Origin: Dehalococcoidia bacterium
Lineage (GTDB): Bacteria > Chloroflexota > Dehalococcoidia > Lucifugimonadales > UBA3495
Reading direction: 5' to 3'
NCBI GenBank assembly: GCA_009692925.1
Contig: SHYG01000012.1
Coordinates: 1-41,897 of the forward strand
DNA: 41,897 bases
The notes beneath the pieces were generated by a model that searched no databases, was not told the origin of the DNA, and saw nothing but the letters and a program-made list of their open reading frames with translations. Positions 25,311-32,447 of the stretch are shown piece by piece. Made by a program: the position numbers and the translations under genes. The first letter of the stretch is position 1; the number at the start of each line of letters is the position of its first letter.

Positions 25311-25344
25311 ACGGCCCTTCCCCCCACCAGGGAAGGGCCGTTTT
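25311..25344 (+). terminator. Terminator after the sortase gene
   Basis: ACGGCCCTTCCC (25311-25322), 7-nt loop, GGGAAGGGCCGT (25330-25341), ending in TTTT. Confidence 0.9.
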
Positions 25345-25403
25345 ACGCTGACCCCTGCCTGAGTCATCCCGCAATTTGGCAGCGCGGAGAACCATCTGCG
25401 TCA

Positions 25404-25513
25404 CCCTCGTCGTTCCGGCGGAGGCCGGAACCCAGGATGCCAGTCCTGCGGCTATCCCCTCGTAAGCAGGCGAAGCAGCGGATGGATTCCGGCGGAAGCC
25501 GGAATGACGAGGG
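25404..25513. repeat. MITE-like 110-bp inverted-repeat element
   Basis: Outer arms CCCTCGTC (25404-25411) and GACGAGGG (25506-25513). Each arm carries its own small palindrome, GTTCCGGC..GCCGGAAC at 25412-25431 and ATTCCGGC..GCCGGAAT at 25486-25505. No coding capacity. Confidence 0.7.
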
Positions 25514-25565
25514 CTTAACTGATAAGTTAGTCCCGTCGCCGTGCAGCCCGGCCGCCTGTGCCGGC

Positions 25566-25574
25566 TGGTATAAT
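25566..25574 (+). promoter_or_regulatory. Extended -10 promoter of the thiolase gene
   Basis: TGGTATAAT (TGn plus perfect TATAAT at 25569-25574), no -35 match. The same GCTGGTATAAT occurs on the minus strand before glmU (29341-29333). Confidence 0.55.
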
Positions 25575-25627
25575 AGCTACAACCAGTGGCTAACCCAGTG
25601 GATAACCTCTGAGCCAGGGAGTCGCCT

Positions 25628-26905
25628 ATGTCACCAGCCACCAAGAAGCGGCAACTCGCCCGGCCCGTGTCCATTGTGGGCGCAGGCATGTCCCAGTTCG
25701 GCGCGTTCAAAGACCTGACCAGCCGGGACCTGTTCGCCAGCGCCTTCCTGGACCTCCAGTCCCACATGGAGCAGGGCCTGGACGTGGCGGACATCCAGTG
25801 CGCCTACGTGGGCAACTACTCCTCGGACCTGTTTGAGGGCCAGGGGCACACCGGCCCCATCCTGGCCGACTGGCTGGGCATGACCCCAACGCCCATCACG
25901 CGCATCGAGAACGCCTGCGCCAGCAGCGGCAGCGCCCTGCGGGAGGGCATCATGGCCATCGCCTCCGGCCTCTACGACGTGGTGCTGGTAGGCGGCGTGG
26001 AGAAGATGACCGGCCTGCCCACGGAGGGCGTCACCGACGTGCTGGCCTCCGCCGCCGACGTGCTGTACGAGGTGCCCGCGGGCCTCACCTTTCCCGGCAT
26101 CTATGCCGCATTGGCCAAGGCCCACATGGACCGCTACGAGACCAGCCTCACCCACCTGCTGAAGGTGGGCATTAAGAACCACCAGAACGGGGCGCTAAAC
26201 CCCAAGGCCCAGTTCAACCAGAGCCTGCGCGACATGATGGAGCGCCGCAAGAGCCGTGCCCGCGACCGAGGCGAGTTTGTACCCGCCTGGCAGGACGAGA
26301 TGGCCTTCCTTAACGATCCCCAGGCCAACCCCTGGATCGCCTGGCCGCTGCGCCTGTACGATTGCGCCCCCATCACCGACGGCGCCGCCTGCGTGCTACT
26401 GGTGGCATCGGAGCTGGCCTCCAGCTTCACCCACAAGCCGGTGCAGGTGGCGGGCACCGGGCAGGCATCGGGGCGGCCCCTGCACGACGCCGAGGAGCTG
26501 ACGTCACTCTCCGCTGCCAAGGCCGCCGCGGCCCAGGCCTACCAGATGGCCGGGGTCACGGCCCAAGACATCCAGGTGGCGGAGGTGCATGACTGCTTCA
26601 CCATCGCCGAGATCATCGCCACGGAAGACCTGGGCTTCTTTGCCCCCGGTGAAGGCCCCCGGGCAGTGGACGAGGGCCGCACCGCCCGCACCGGCGACAA
26701 GCCCATCAACACCTCGGGCGGGCTGAAGGCCAAGGGGCATCCCGTGGGAGCCTCGGGTGTGGCGCAGGTGATTGAGGTGTTCCACCAGCTTAGGGGAGAG
26801 GCGGGCCCCCGGCAGTTGCCCAATCCGAATCTGGAGCTGGGCCTCACCCACAACGTGGGCGGCACCGGCGGCACCTGCGTGGTGCACGTCCTGCGGCGAG
26901 GGTAA
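25628..26905 (+). CDS. Thiolase family protein (acetyl-CoA acetyltransferase, SCP-x-like)
   Basis: A 425-residue thiolase-fold protein. It opens with VSIVGAGMSQFGAFKD, has the nucleophile Cys in ENACASSGSALREG (about residue 97), then HDCFTIAEI with a catalytic His (about 320), and GLKAKGHPVGASG (about 369-381), the second catalytic His motif. The canonical C-terminal CxG Cys site is replaced by THNVGGTGGTCVVHV, as in the SCP-x/archaeal-type subfamily. Members act on acyl-CoA chains, in beta-oxidation or in condensation with an OB-fold partner, which is encoded right after it. ATG 25628 has CAGGGAG upstream. Likely role: side-chain degradation or acyl-CoA cleavage. Confidence 0.9.
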   Translation: MSPATKKRQLARPVSIVGAGMSQFGAFKDLTSRDLFASAFLDLQSHMEQGLDVADIQCAYVGNYSSDLFEGQGHTGPILADWLGMTPTPITRIENACASSGSALREGIMAIASGLYDVVLVGGVEKMTGLPTEGVTDVLASAADVLYEVPAGLTFPGIYAALAKAHMDRYETSLTHLLKVGIKNHQNGALNPKAQFNQSLRDMMERRKSRARDRGEFVPAWQDEMAFLNDPQANPWIAWPLRLYDCAPITDGAACVLLVASELASSFTHKPVQVAGTGQASGRPLHDAEELTSLSAAKAAAAQAYQMAGVTAQDIQVAEVHDCFTIAEIIATEDLGFFAPGEGPRAVDEGRTARTGDKPINTSGGLKAKGHPVGASGVAQVIEVFHQLRGEAGPRQLPNPNLELGLTHNVGGTGGTCVVHVLRRG

Positions 26906-26915
26906 AGGACAGAAT

Positions 26916-27329
26916 ATGCCAGAACAGCCCAGGGCCTTTACCGCGGCGTCGTTCAGCGCCTACCTGAAGGAAGGAAAACTGATGGGGGTGCGTTGCCGCG
27001 CCTGCGGGCACCTTTCGGCCCAACCACGGCCTCTGTGCGCCGCCTGCCACGGGCGAGATGTGGAGTGGCAGCAGTTCAGCGGGCGCGGCGCCCTCAGCAC
27101 CTTCACCTGCATCTCCGTGGCGCCCGCCGCCCTGGTGAAGCAGGGGTTTGGCCGCAACAACCCCTACTGCGCCGGCATTGTCACCCTGGAGGAAGGGCCG
27201 AGAGTCAGCGCCCGCATCCTTGGCGTGGACGCCCGCAGCCCGCAGAGCATAGAGACGGGCATGGCCGTAGCGCTGGATTTGGCGGAGCTAGACCCGGAGC
27301 GCCCCGCACCGGCCTTCCGCCCCGCCTGA
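26916..27329 (+). CDS. Zinc-ribbon/OB-fold protein (DUF35 type), thiolase partner
   Basis: A 137-residue protein with a helical N-terminus (SFSAYLKEGKLMGVRC), a four-Cys ribbon (CRACGHL...LCAACHG, about residues 26-48), and an OB-fold (ALSTFTCISVAP, NPYCAGIVTLEEGPRVSARILG). Such proteins bind CoA next to thiolases and HMG-CoA synthases and shuttle acyl-CoA. ATG 26916 is 11 nt after the thiolase stop, so the two form an operon. Confidence 0.88.
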   Translation: MPEQPRAFTAASFSAYLKEGKLMGVRCRACGHLSAQPRPLCAACHGRDVEWQQFSGRGALSTFTCISVAPAALVKQGFGRNNPYCAGIVTLEEGPRVSARILGVDARSPQSIETGMAVALDLAELDPERPAPAFRPA

Positions 27330-27341
27330 GGGAGTACGACC

Positions 27342-27421
27342 TTTAACCACAGAGAGCACGGAGGACACGGAGATTTTTACAGGGTTATCTCTCTGTGCTC
27401 TCTGTGCGCTCTGTGGTTAAA
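27342..27421. repeat. Interspersed palindromic repeat, copy 3
   Basis: Perfect 13-bp arms TTTAACCACAGAG (27342-27354) and CTCTGTGGTTAAA (27409-27421), with further complementarity inside (AGCACGGAG and CTCTGTGCTCTCTGTG). It lies between two convergent genes, like copy 1. Confidence 0.8.
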
Positions 27422-27430
27422 ATCGGATCC

Positions 27431-27862
27431 CTAGTCCCGCACCATGGGAGAGGTGCCCACCCAGCCGGTTTCGGACACGTCCAGGATCACGCCATCCGGA
27501 GCAGCATACTTAACTTCCACGTTGGCGTGACGGTTGGTCATGCCGACGCCCAGGGCGCGGTTGATGTCGTCCCGCTTCTCGGTGTGAGCCGCCGCCAGCT
27601 TCTCCGCAATCTCCTCCAGGCTCTCCACCTGGAAGCCGATGTGGTGCAGCCCGCTGTAGTTCTTGGTGTACTCGGCGCCGGCCACCTGGTCGTTCTTGAA
27701 CTTCAGGATGGCCATGTTGATGTCGCCGTCGCTGAGGAAGTAGCCCGAGGCGTTGGGGCTGTTCAGCTTGGCGATCTCCTTCATGCCGAAGACTTCCGTG
27801 TAGAACTTGGCGGTGACGTCGGGGTCCTGGGTGGAGATGGCGATGTGCTTGATCTTAGGCAT
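27431..27862 (-). CDS. VOC (glyoxalase/dioxygenase) family protein
   Basis: A 143-residue VOC protein with two beta-alpha-beta-beta-beta modules. IKHIAISTQDPDVTAKFYTEVFGM at the N-terminus puts a metal-binding His at residue 6, and GLHHIGFQVESLEEIAEKL opens the second module with another His. NVEVKYAAPDGVILDVSE supplies the acidic ligand at the end. Family members include glyoxalase I, ring-cleavage dioxygenases and epimerases; the substrate cannot be read here. ATG 27862 has CAGGAGG. It lies downstream of glmU on the same strand, 70 nt apart. Single-domain length (about 140) is usual for the family. Confidence 0.88.
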   Translation of the reverse strand: MPKIKHIAISTQDPDVTAKFYTEVFGMKEIAKLNSPNASGYFLSDGDINMAILKFKNDQVAGAEYTKNYSGLHHIGFQVESLEEIAEKLAAAHTEKRDDINRALGVGMTNRHANVEVKYAAPDGVILDVSETGWVGTSPMVRD

Positions 27863-27932
27863 AGGTACACCTCCTGCTCTTTTGGGGGGATTGTACCGCC
27901 GGGTGAGTGCGGCGTCCAGTGCCAGATACCAC

Positions 27933-29297
27933 CTAACCGCGCTTCTCCCGCACCCGCGCCGGCACGCCCACCGCCAGCTTGCCCGGCGGCACGTCTTTGG
28001 TCACCACCGCGCCCGCGCCGGTAACCGCGCCTTCGCCCACCGTCACCGGCGCCACCAGCATGGTGTCGCAGCCGATAAATGCCCCCGCGCCGATGATGGT
28101 TTCCAGCTTGTCCTGGCCGTCGTAGTTGCAGGTGACGGTGCCCGCGCCGATGTTCACATCCGCGCCTATAGTGGCGTCGCCTAGGTAGCTGAAGTGGCCC
28201 GACACCGCGCCGGAGGCCAGCCGGCTGTTCTTGACCTCCACGAAGTTGCCGATGTGTACGTGGGTCTCCAGGTAGGTCCCCGGCCGCAGGTGGCTGTAGG
28301 GCCCGATGTCCACCTCGTGCTCCAGGGTGGACTCCTCCAGGTGGGAGGCAGTGACCCGGCAGCGGTCGCCCACGATGGTGTCCCGCACCACTGAGCCAGG
28401 TCCCACATGGCACTCCTGGCCGATGCGGGTGTTCCCCAGCAGCATGGTGTTGGGCAGGATTACCGTGTCCTGGCCGATAGTCACGTCCGCGTCAATGTAC
28501 ACCGTGGCCGGGTCGGAGATGGTGACGCCTTCCAGCATCCAATGCTCCCGGATGCGCTGGCGGGCGATGGCCTCCAACTGGGCCAACTGCACCCGGTTGT
28601 TGATGCCCAGAGCCTCGCCGGAGTCATCGGTGGCCAACGCCTGCACGGTGGAACCGGAGGCGACCCCCAGGGACGCCAGCGCCGTCAGGTAGCGCTCGCC
28701 GCTGGGACTGGGCTCCACCCGCGCCAGGTTCTCCCATAGCCAGTGGGCGGCAAAGCAGTAGACACCAGCGTTGACCTCGGCTGGCGCTCCGTCATGACCC
28801 TGCCAGTCCTTGGCCTCCACAATCTTCACCACCCGGCCCTGCTTATCTCGCTGCACCCGGCCCATGTCTGGTGACGCCACGCCGGTGGCGGTAAGCAAGG
28901 TCATCTGGCTGGCCCGCTCCAGGTGGCTGGCCATCAGCCGCTGCAGCGTCTCCCGGCGCACCAGTGGCGCGTCGCCGCCCTGCACCAGCAGGTGGTCCGC
29001 CTGCCCTTGCAGCAGTTGGGCACTGCGGCCCAGGGCGTCGCCGGTGCCCAACACCGCCGGCTGCACCGCGTATTCCACCTGCTTCCCCAGCAAGTCCCGC
29101 ACCGCCTGGGCGTTGTGGGGCGACACCACCACCACGATGCGCCCGATGCCCAGCGACTGCAGCAGCTCCACCGGGTAGCGCACCAGCTCCTTGCCGCACA
29201 GCTTGTGCAGCACTTTGGGCGTGCGGGAGTTCATCCGCACCCCCTGTCCGGCGGCCATGACCACTCCAGCCCACCGTGCATCGGCCAAAGGACTCAT
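27933..29297 (-). CDS. glmU: Bifunctional UDP-GlcNAc pyrophosphorylase / GlcN-1-P acetyltransferase
   Basis: A 454-residue GlmU, the usual length. The uridylyltransferase domain has AGVVMAAGQGVRMNSRTPKVLH at residues 9-30 (nucleotide-binding loop with Arg and Lys) and LLVQGGDAPLV (about 103-113). From about residue 255 it turns into left-handed beta-helix hexapeptides (IGQDTVILPNTML, IGQECHVGPGSVV), with GHFSYLGDATIGADVNIGAGT (about 355-375), where His is the acetyltransferase catalytic residue. It makes UDP-GlcNAc for peptidoglycan and surface glycans. Start ATG 29297 after CAGGAGGGG. Its promoter has an extended -10. Confidence 0.95.
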   Translation of the reverse strand: MSPLADARWAGVVMAAGQGVRMNSRTPKVLHKLCGKELVRYPVELLQSLGIGRIVVVVSPHNAQAVRDLLGKQVEYAVQPAVLGTGDALGRSAQLLQGQADHLLVQGGDAPLVRRETLQRLMASHLERASQMTLLTATGVASPDMGRVQRDKQGRVVKIVEAKDWQGHDGAPAEVNAGVYCFAAHWLWENLARVEPSPSGERYLTALASLGVASGSTVQALATDDSGEALGINNRVQLAQLEAIARQRIREHWMLEGVTISDPATVYIDADVTIGQDTVILPNTMLLGNTRIGQECHVGPGSVVRDTIVGDRCRVTASHLEESTLEHEVDIGPYSHLRPGTYLETHVHIGNFVEVKNSRLASGAVSGHFSYLGDATIGADVNIGAGTVTCNYDGQDKLETIIGAGAFIGCDTMLVAPVTVGEGAVTGAGAVVTKDVPPGKLAVGVPARVREKRG

Positions 29298-29332
29298 GCT
29301 GACCCCTCCTGCGGCGGCAATCTATTAGCCGA

Positions 29333-29341
29333 ATTATACCA
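29333..29341 (-). promoter_or_regulatory. Extended -10 promoter of glmU
   Basis: TGGTATAAT on the minus strand (29341-29333), 36 nt before the start codon, without a -35 match. Confidence 0.55.
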
Positions 29342-29383
29342 GCGCCGGAAGTTAGGGGCGGGCCGCTGCTGACTACGCCTTCG

Positions 29384-29412
29384 TTGACAAGCTGCCAAGG
29401 CCGGGGCACAAT
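29384..29412 (+). promoter_or_regulatory. Sigma-70 promoter of the DUF2283-like gene
   Basis: TTGACA (29384-29389), exactly 17 nt, CACAAT (29407-29412), with the ribosome site GGGAGG before ATG 29437. The promoter of the broken gene is intact. Confidence 0.6.
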
Positions 29413-29436
29413 GGGACTGCTGCTGGGAGGGTACAG

Positions 29437-29637
29437 ATGCAGGTTATCTATAACGACAAAACGGACCGGCTGTAACTGCGTTTGGACGATCGAAAGCAGA
29501 AGGTCATTAACCATCGCCTCACCGACGACATTGTGCTGGATATAGGCGAGGATGACCGTATAGTGGGCATTGAAATTCTGGACGCTTCCAAGCACCTCAA
29601 CCTGGAAAAGTTGCTGCCGGTTAAGTATTGGGCCTAG
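29437..29637 (+). pseudogene. DUF2283-like small protein, broken by a nonsense codon
   Basis: Read through, the frame gives MQVIYNDKTDRL-stop-LRLDDRKQKV..DDIVLDIGEDDRIVGIEILDASKHL and ends at TAG 29635-29637, a typical DUF2283 protein of 66 residues. Codon 13 is TAA (29473-29475), where the family has a conserved Tyr in the DxLY(I/L)R(L/F) motif. One base change from TAT or TAC gives TAA. Ribosome site and promoter are good. DUF2283 proteins are small, sometimes beside toxin-like or other stress genes; function unknown. The rest of the frame is clean, so the mutation is recent or is an assembly error. Confidence 0.85.
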
Positions 29638-29657
29638 CCGGATTAGGAGAACAGCCG

Positions 29658-31064
29658 ATGATGCAGCCCTTTGAACTATCCGCCGCCGAGGCGGCCCGCC
29701 AGGTGCGCAGCCGGCAGCTCTCGCCGGTGGCGCTGGTGGAGTCGCTGCTGACGCGCATCGACCGTTTGGAGCCCCGGCTCAAGGCCTGGGTGCACCTGGA
29801 CCGGGAGGGCGTTCTGGCGGAGGCCCGCCGCAAGGAGGCGGAGCTGGCGGAGGCGCCTCCAGAAGCCGCGCCGCGACGGGCCGTCAGCCGGACACCCTCA
29901 CGAGCGCCCACCGCCGGGCTGCTGTACGGCGTGCCCATCGGCCTCAAGGACATCTTCTACACCGCCGGCGTGCCCACCACCGCCTGCTCCAAGGTGTACG
30001 CCAACTTCGTCCCCGAGTTCGATGGCGCCGCCGTGGCCAAGCTCAAGCAGGCCGGGGCCATCATCCTGGGCAAGACCGTGACCACCGAGTTCGCCTGCTC
30101 GGATCCGTCCCCCACCTTCAACCCCTGGAACGCGGCCCACACCCCCGGCGGCTCCAGCAGCGGCTCCGCGGTGGCAGTGGCGTCGCGCATGTGCCCCGCC
30201 GCCCTGGGATCGCAGACCGTGGGGTCCACCCTGCGCCCGGCGGCCTACAACGGCATCGTCGGCTTCAAGCCCACCTTTGGCCGGGTCAGCCGATACGGAG
30301 TGGTGCCGGTAAGCTGGTCGCTGGACACCGTGGGCTGGCTGGTGCGCACCGTGGAGGATGCGGCCCTGCTGTGCCAGGTGCTGGCTGGCCCGGACCCCCA
30401 GGACCCCTGGGCCTCCGCCCAGCCGGTGCCCGACTACCTGTCGGGGCTGCTGAAGCCCCGGACGCCGCGCATCGGCCTGCTGCGCCGCTTCTTCTGCGAC
30501 CAGGCCGACGCCGCCACCCAGCAGCACCTGGACGCCGTGGCGGAGCGCCTGGCCCTTGCCGGCGGGAACGTGGTGGAGCTGCCCACACCCGACAGCATTG
30601 AGACCGCCGTGGCCGACCAGCGGGTCATTATGGAAGTGGAGGGCGCGGCCTTCCACCAGCCCATGTACCAGCGCCAGGCCCAGGACTACCAGCCCCTGCT
30701 GCGGGCGATGATCGGCCGGGGGCTGGCCACCGACGCCGTCAGCTACTCGCGCGCCCTGGAGCGCCGCCAGAAGTTCACCGCCGACGCGGAAAAACTGGCG
30801 GCCCGCGTGGACGTGCTGCTGACCCCAACGACTCCCACTCCGCCACAGGCAGACCGCACCAACACCGGCAATCCCATGTTCCAGGGGCCGTGGACCTCCG
30901 CCGGGCTGCCCGCCATCTCCATCCCATCGGGACTGGCGCCCTCGGGACTTCCCCTGGGCATCCAGCTGGCGGCGGCGCCCTTCGCCGAAGCCCGCCTGCT
31001 GGCCGCGGCCCGCTGGTGCGAGATTATCCTGGACGTGCACCTGCGCCCGCCCTTGGGCGACTGA
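29658..31064 (+). CDS. Amidase signature family protein
   Basis: A 468-residue amidase. It has GVPIGLKDIFYTAG (about residues 89-102, catalytic Lys), TPGGSSSGSAVAVAS (about 163-177, middle Ser of the triad) and SQTVGSTLRPAAYNGIVGFKPTFGRVS (about 187-213), where the nucleophile Ser lies in VGSTLRP. The usual D-T-G-G-S here reads Q-T-V-G-S, so the loop near the nucleophile differs from the second amidase at 32448. It hydrolyses a C-N amide bond; the substrate is unknown. It lacks GatB/GatC neighbours, so it is not a Glu-tRNA amidotransferase. Start ATG 29658, with AGGAGA upstream; ATG 29661 is an alternative. Confidence 0.88.
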   Translation: MMQPFELSAAEAARQVRSRQLSPVALVESLLTRIDRLEPRLKAWVHLDREGVLAEARRKEAELAEAPPEAAPRRAVSRTPSRAPTAGLLYGVPIGLKDIFYTAGVPTTACSKVYANFVPEFDGAAVAKLKQAGAIILGKTVTTEFACSDPSPTFNPWNAAHTPGGSSSGSAVAVASRMCPAALGSQTVGSTLRPAAYNGIVGFKPTFGRVSRYGVVPVSWSLDTVGWLVRTVEDAALLCQVLAGPDPQDPWASAQPVPDYLSGLLKPRTPRIGLLRRFFCDQADAATQQHLDAVAERLALAGGNVVELPTPDSIETAVADQRVIMEVEGAAFHQPMYQRQAQDYQPLLRAMIGRGLATDAVSYSRALERRQKFTADAEKLAARVDVLLTPTTPTPPQADRTNTGNPMFQGPWTSAGLPAISIPSGLAPSGLPLGIQLAAAPFAEARLLAAARWCEIILDVHLRPPLGD

Positions 31065-31078
31065 TTTCGCCCTGACAA

Positions 31079-31108
31079 CGTAGGGGCGCACAGCTGTGCG
31101 CCCCTACG
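31079..31108. repeat. Perfect 30-nt palindrome
   Basis: CGTAGGGGCGCACAG directly followed by its reverse complement, after the amidase stop. It resembles the common GTAGGGGC intergenic palindrome. No T tail. Confidence 0.7.
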
Positions 31109-31188
31109 CCCACCCCAACCGCATTGCGCCCCCGCCCCAGTTGGGGCATAATTCCGCCAGATTGCATTCTCACCTGAAGGAGATCGCC

Positions 31189-32136
31189 ATGCCCGGCCGA
31201 ATCCCCACCGAAGCTGAGGTCCTGGGCTACTTTAAGTCCCTGTCCAACTGGGGCCGCTGGGGCAAGGAAGACCAGATGGGCGCCTTGAACCTCATCACCC
31301 CCGAGAAGACCCGGCGGGCCATCGCCACCGTGAAGGAGGGCGTCACCGTCTCCCTGGCCCGCACCGTGCGCTTCGAGTCCTCCGCCGATGCTCCCATCCC
31401 GCCGGTACACTTCATGGTGGAAAGCGGCGAGGGCTGGGCCACCGGCCAGAAGGTGAGCGCCCGCCCCAACGCCGCCGCCACCGACTACTTCGGCATGATC
31501 TTCCACGGCGCCACCATCACCCACGTGGACAGCCTGTCCCACTTCTTCTGGGAGGGCAAGACCTATAACGGCCAGCCCGCCCATCTGGTGTCCACCAGCC
31601 TGGGGGCCACCGTGTGCTCCGTGGAACAGGCCAAGAACGGCATCATGACCCGGGGAGTGCTGGTGGACGTGCCCATGGTGCGCGGCATCGACTGGGTGGA
31701 GCGCGGCGAGGGCGTGTCGCCCGAGGACATCCTGGCCGCGGAGGAGCGGTGCGGCTTCCGTGTGGGAGAGGGCGACGTGCTGCTAATCCGCACCGGACAG
31801 CTACATCGGCGCGATGTGGAAGGCCCGGTGGACCGCACCAAAGGCTCCACCGCCTGCCAGGCCGCCTGCCTGCCCCTGTTCCACCAGCGGGGCATCGCCA
31901 TGATGGGGTCCGACACCGGCAACGACGTGGCGCCGCCCCAGTACGCCAAGGTGCCCCAGCCCATCCACCAGGTGGGGATCACCGCCATGGGGCTGTGGAT
32001 TCTGGACAACGCCAACCTGGAGGACGTGGCCCAGGCCTGCCGCCAGCGCAACCGCTGGGAGTTCCTGCTATCCATCGGGCCGCTGCGGCTGCACAACACC
32101 ACCGGCTCGCCGGTGAACCCGATAGCGGTGTTCTGA
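31189..32136 (+). CDS. Cyclase family protein (kynurenine-formamidase-like)
   Basis: A 315-residue metal hydrolase of the cyclase family. It carries the metal motif FHGATITHVDSLSHFFWEG (about residues 105-123; H-G-x-T-x-T-H-x-D-x-x-x-H), and later RCGFRVGEGDVLLIRTG and MGSDTGNDV. Related enzymes are kynurenine formamidase and isatin hydrolase, which open or deformylate cyclic amides. It lies between two amidase genes, suggesting successive cleavage of an N-containing ring compound. ATG 31189 was chosen over the upstream frame because GAAGGAG precedes it and the upstream part overlaps the palindrome. A CATAAT at 31147 may be its -10. Confidence 0.85.
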   Translation: MPGRIPTEAEVLGYFKSLSNWGRWGKEDQMGALNLITPEKTRRAIATVKEGVTVSLARTVRFESSADAPIPPVHFMVESGEGWATGQKVSARPNAAATDYFGMIFHGATITHVDSLSHFFWEGKTYNGQPAHLVSTSLGATVCSVEQAKNGIMTRGVLVDVPMVRGIDWVERGEGVSPEDILAAEERCGFRVGEGDVLLIRTGQLHRRDVEGPVDRTKGSTACQAACLPLFHQRGIAMMGSDTGNDVAPPQYAKVPQPIHQVGITAMGLWILDNANLEDVAQACRQRNRWEFLLSIGPLRLHNTTGSPVNPIAVF

Positions 32137-32180
32137 GAAAATCGAAATAGGGCATCACCGCACGCAAAGGAGCCTGCCCA

Positions 32181-32387
32181 ATGTCTACCCACATGTCCAG
32201 CCACATCACTCTGAAGGAGTTCCAAGTCCTGGCCCGGCGGGCCGGCTTGGAGTTGACCCTGGATGAGCTGGAGGCCCTGTTGCCCCTGTACCGCGAGTTC
32301 ACCCAGCAGCTCGCCATGCTCCACGACCCCAGCCTGCCCCTGGAGGAGCCTGTCATGGTCTTCCCGGCGGCGTGGCACCAGCGGTAG
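32181..32387 (+). CDS. AtzG/GatC-like small amidase subunit
   Basis: A 68-residue helical protein (KEFQVLARRAGLELTLDELEALLPLYREFTQQLAML), ending in a conserved-looking extended tail (PLEEPVMVF). Its size and pattern match the AtzG-like/DUF4089 group, the small subunits that stabilise AtzE-type amidases and are distant GatC relatives. It precedes the amidase at 32448 by 60 nt. ATG 32181 follows AAAGGAG. Most likely it forms a heterodimer or tetramer with that amidase. Confidence 0.7.
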   Translation: MSTHMSSHITLKEFQVLARRAGLELTLDELEALLPLYREFTQQLAMLHDPSLPLEEPVMVFPAAWHQR

Positions 32388-32447
32388 AGCGGGTTGGCGG
32401 CGCCATCAGTCGCCGGCCTTGGTAATCATCCCGAGGAGGCCAGCACC

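Noticed and set aside
29473-29475. Readthrough of the TAA in the DUF2283-like gene
   Set aside because: TAA is not a known Sec or Pyl codon and there is no nearby structure; a point mutation of a Tyr codon is simpler.
29898-31091. A 397-aa minus-strand open frame opposite the first amidase
   Set aside because: Low-complexity Gly/His/Val-rich composition typical of a shadow; the plus strand has the amidase catalytic motifs.
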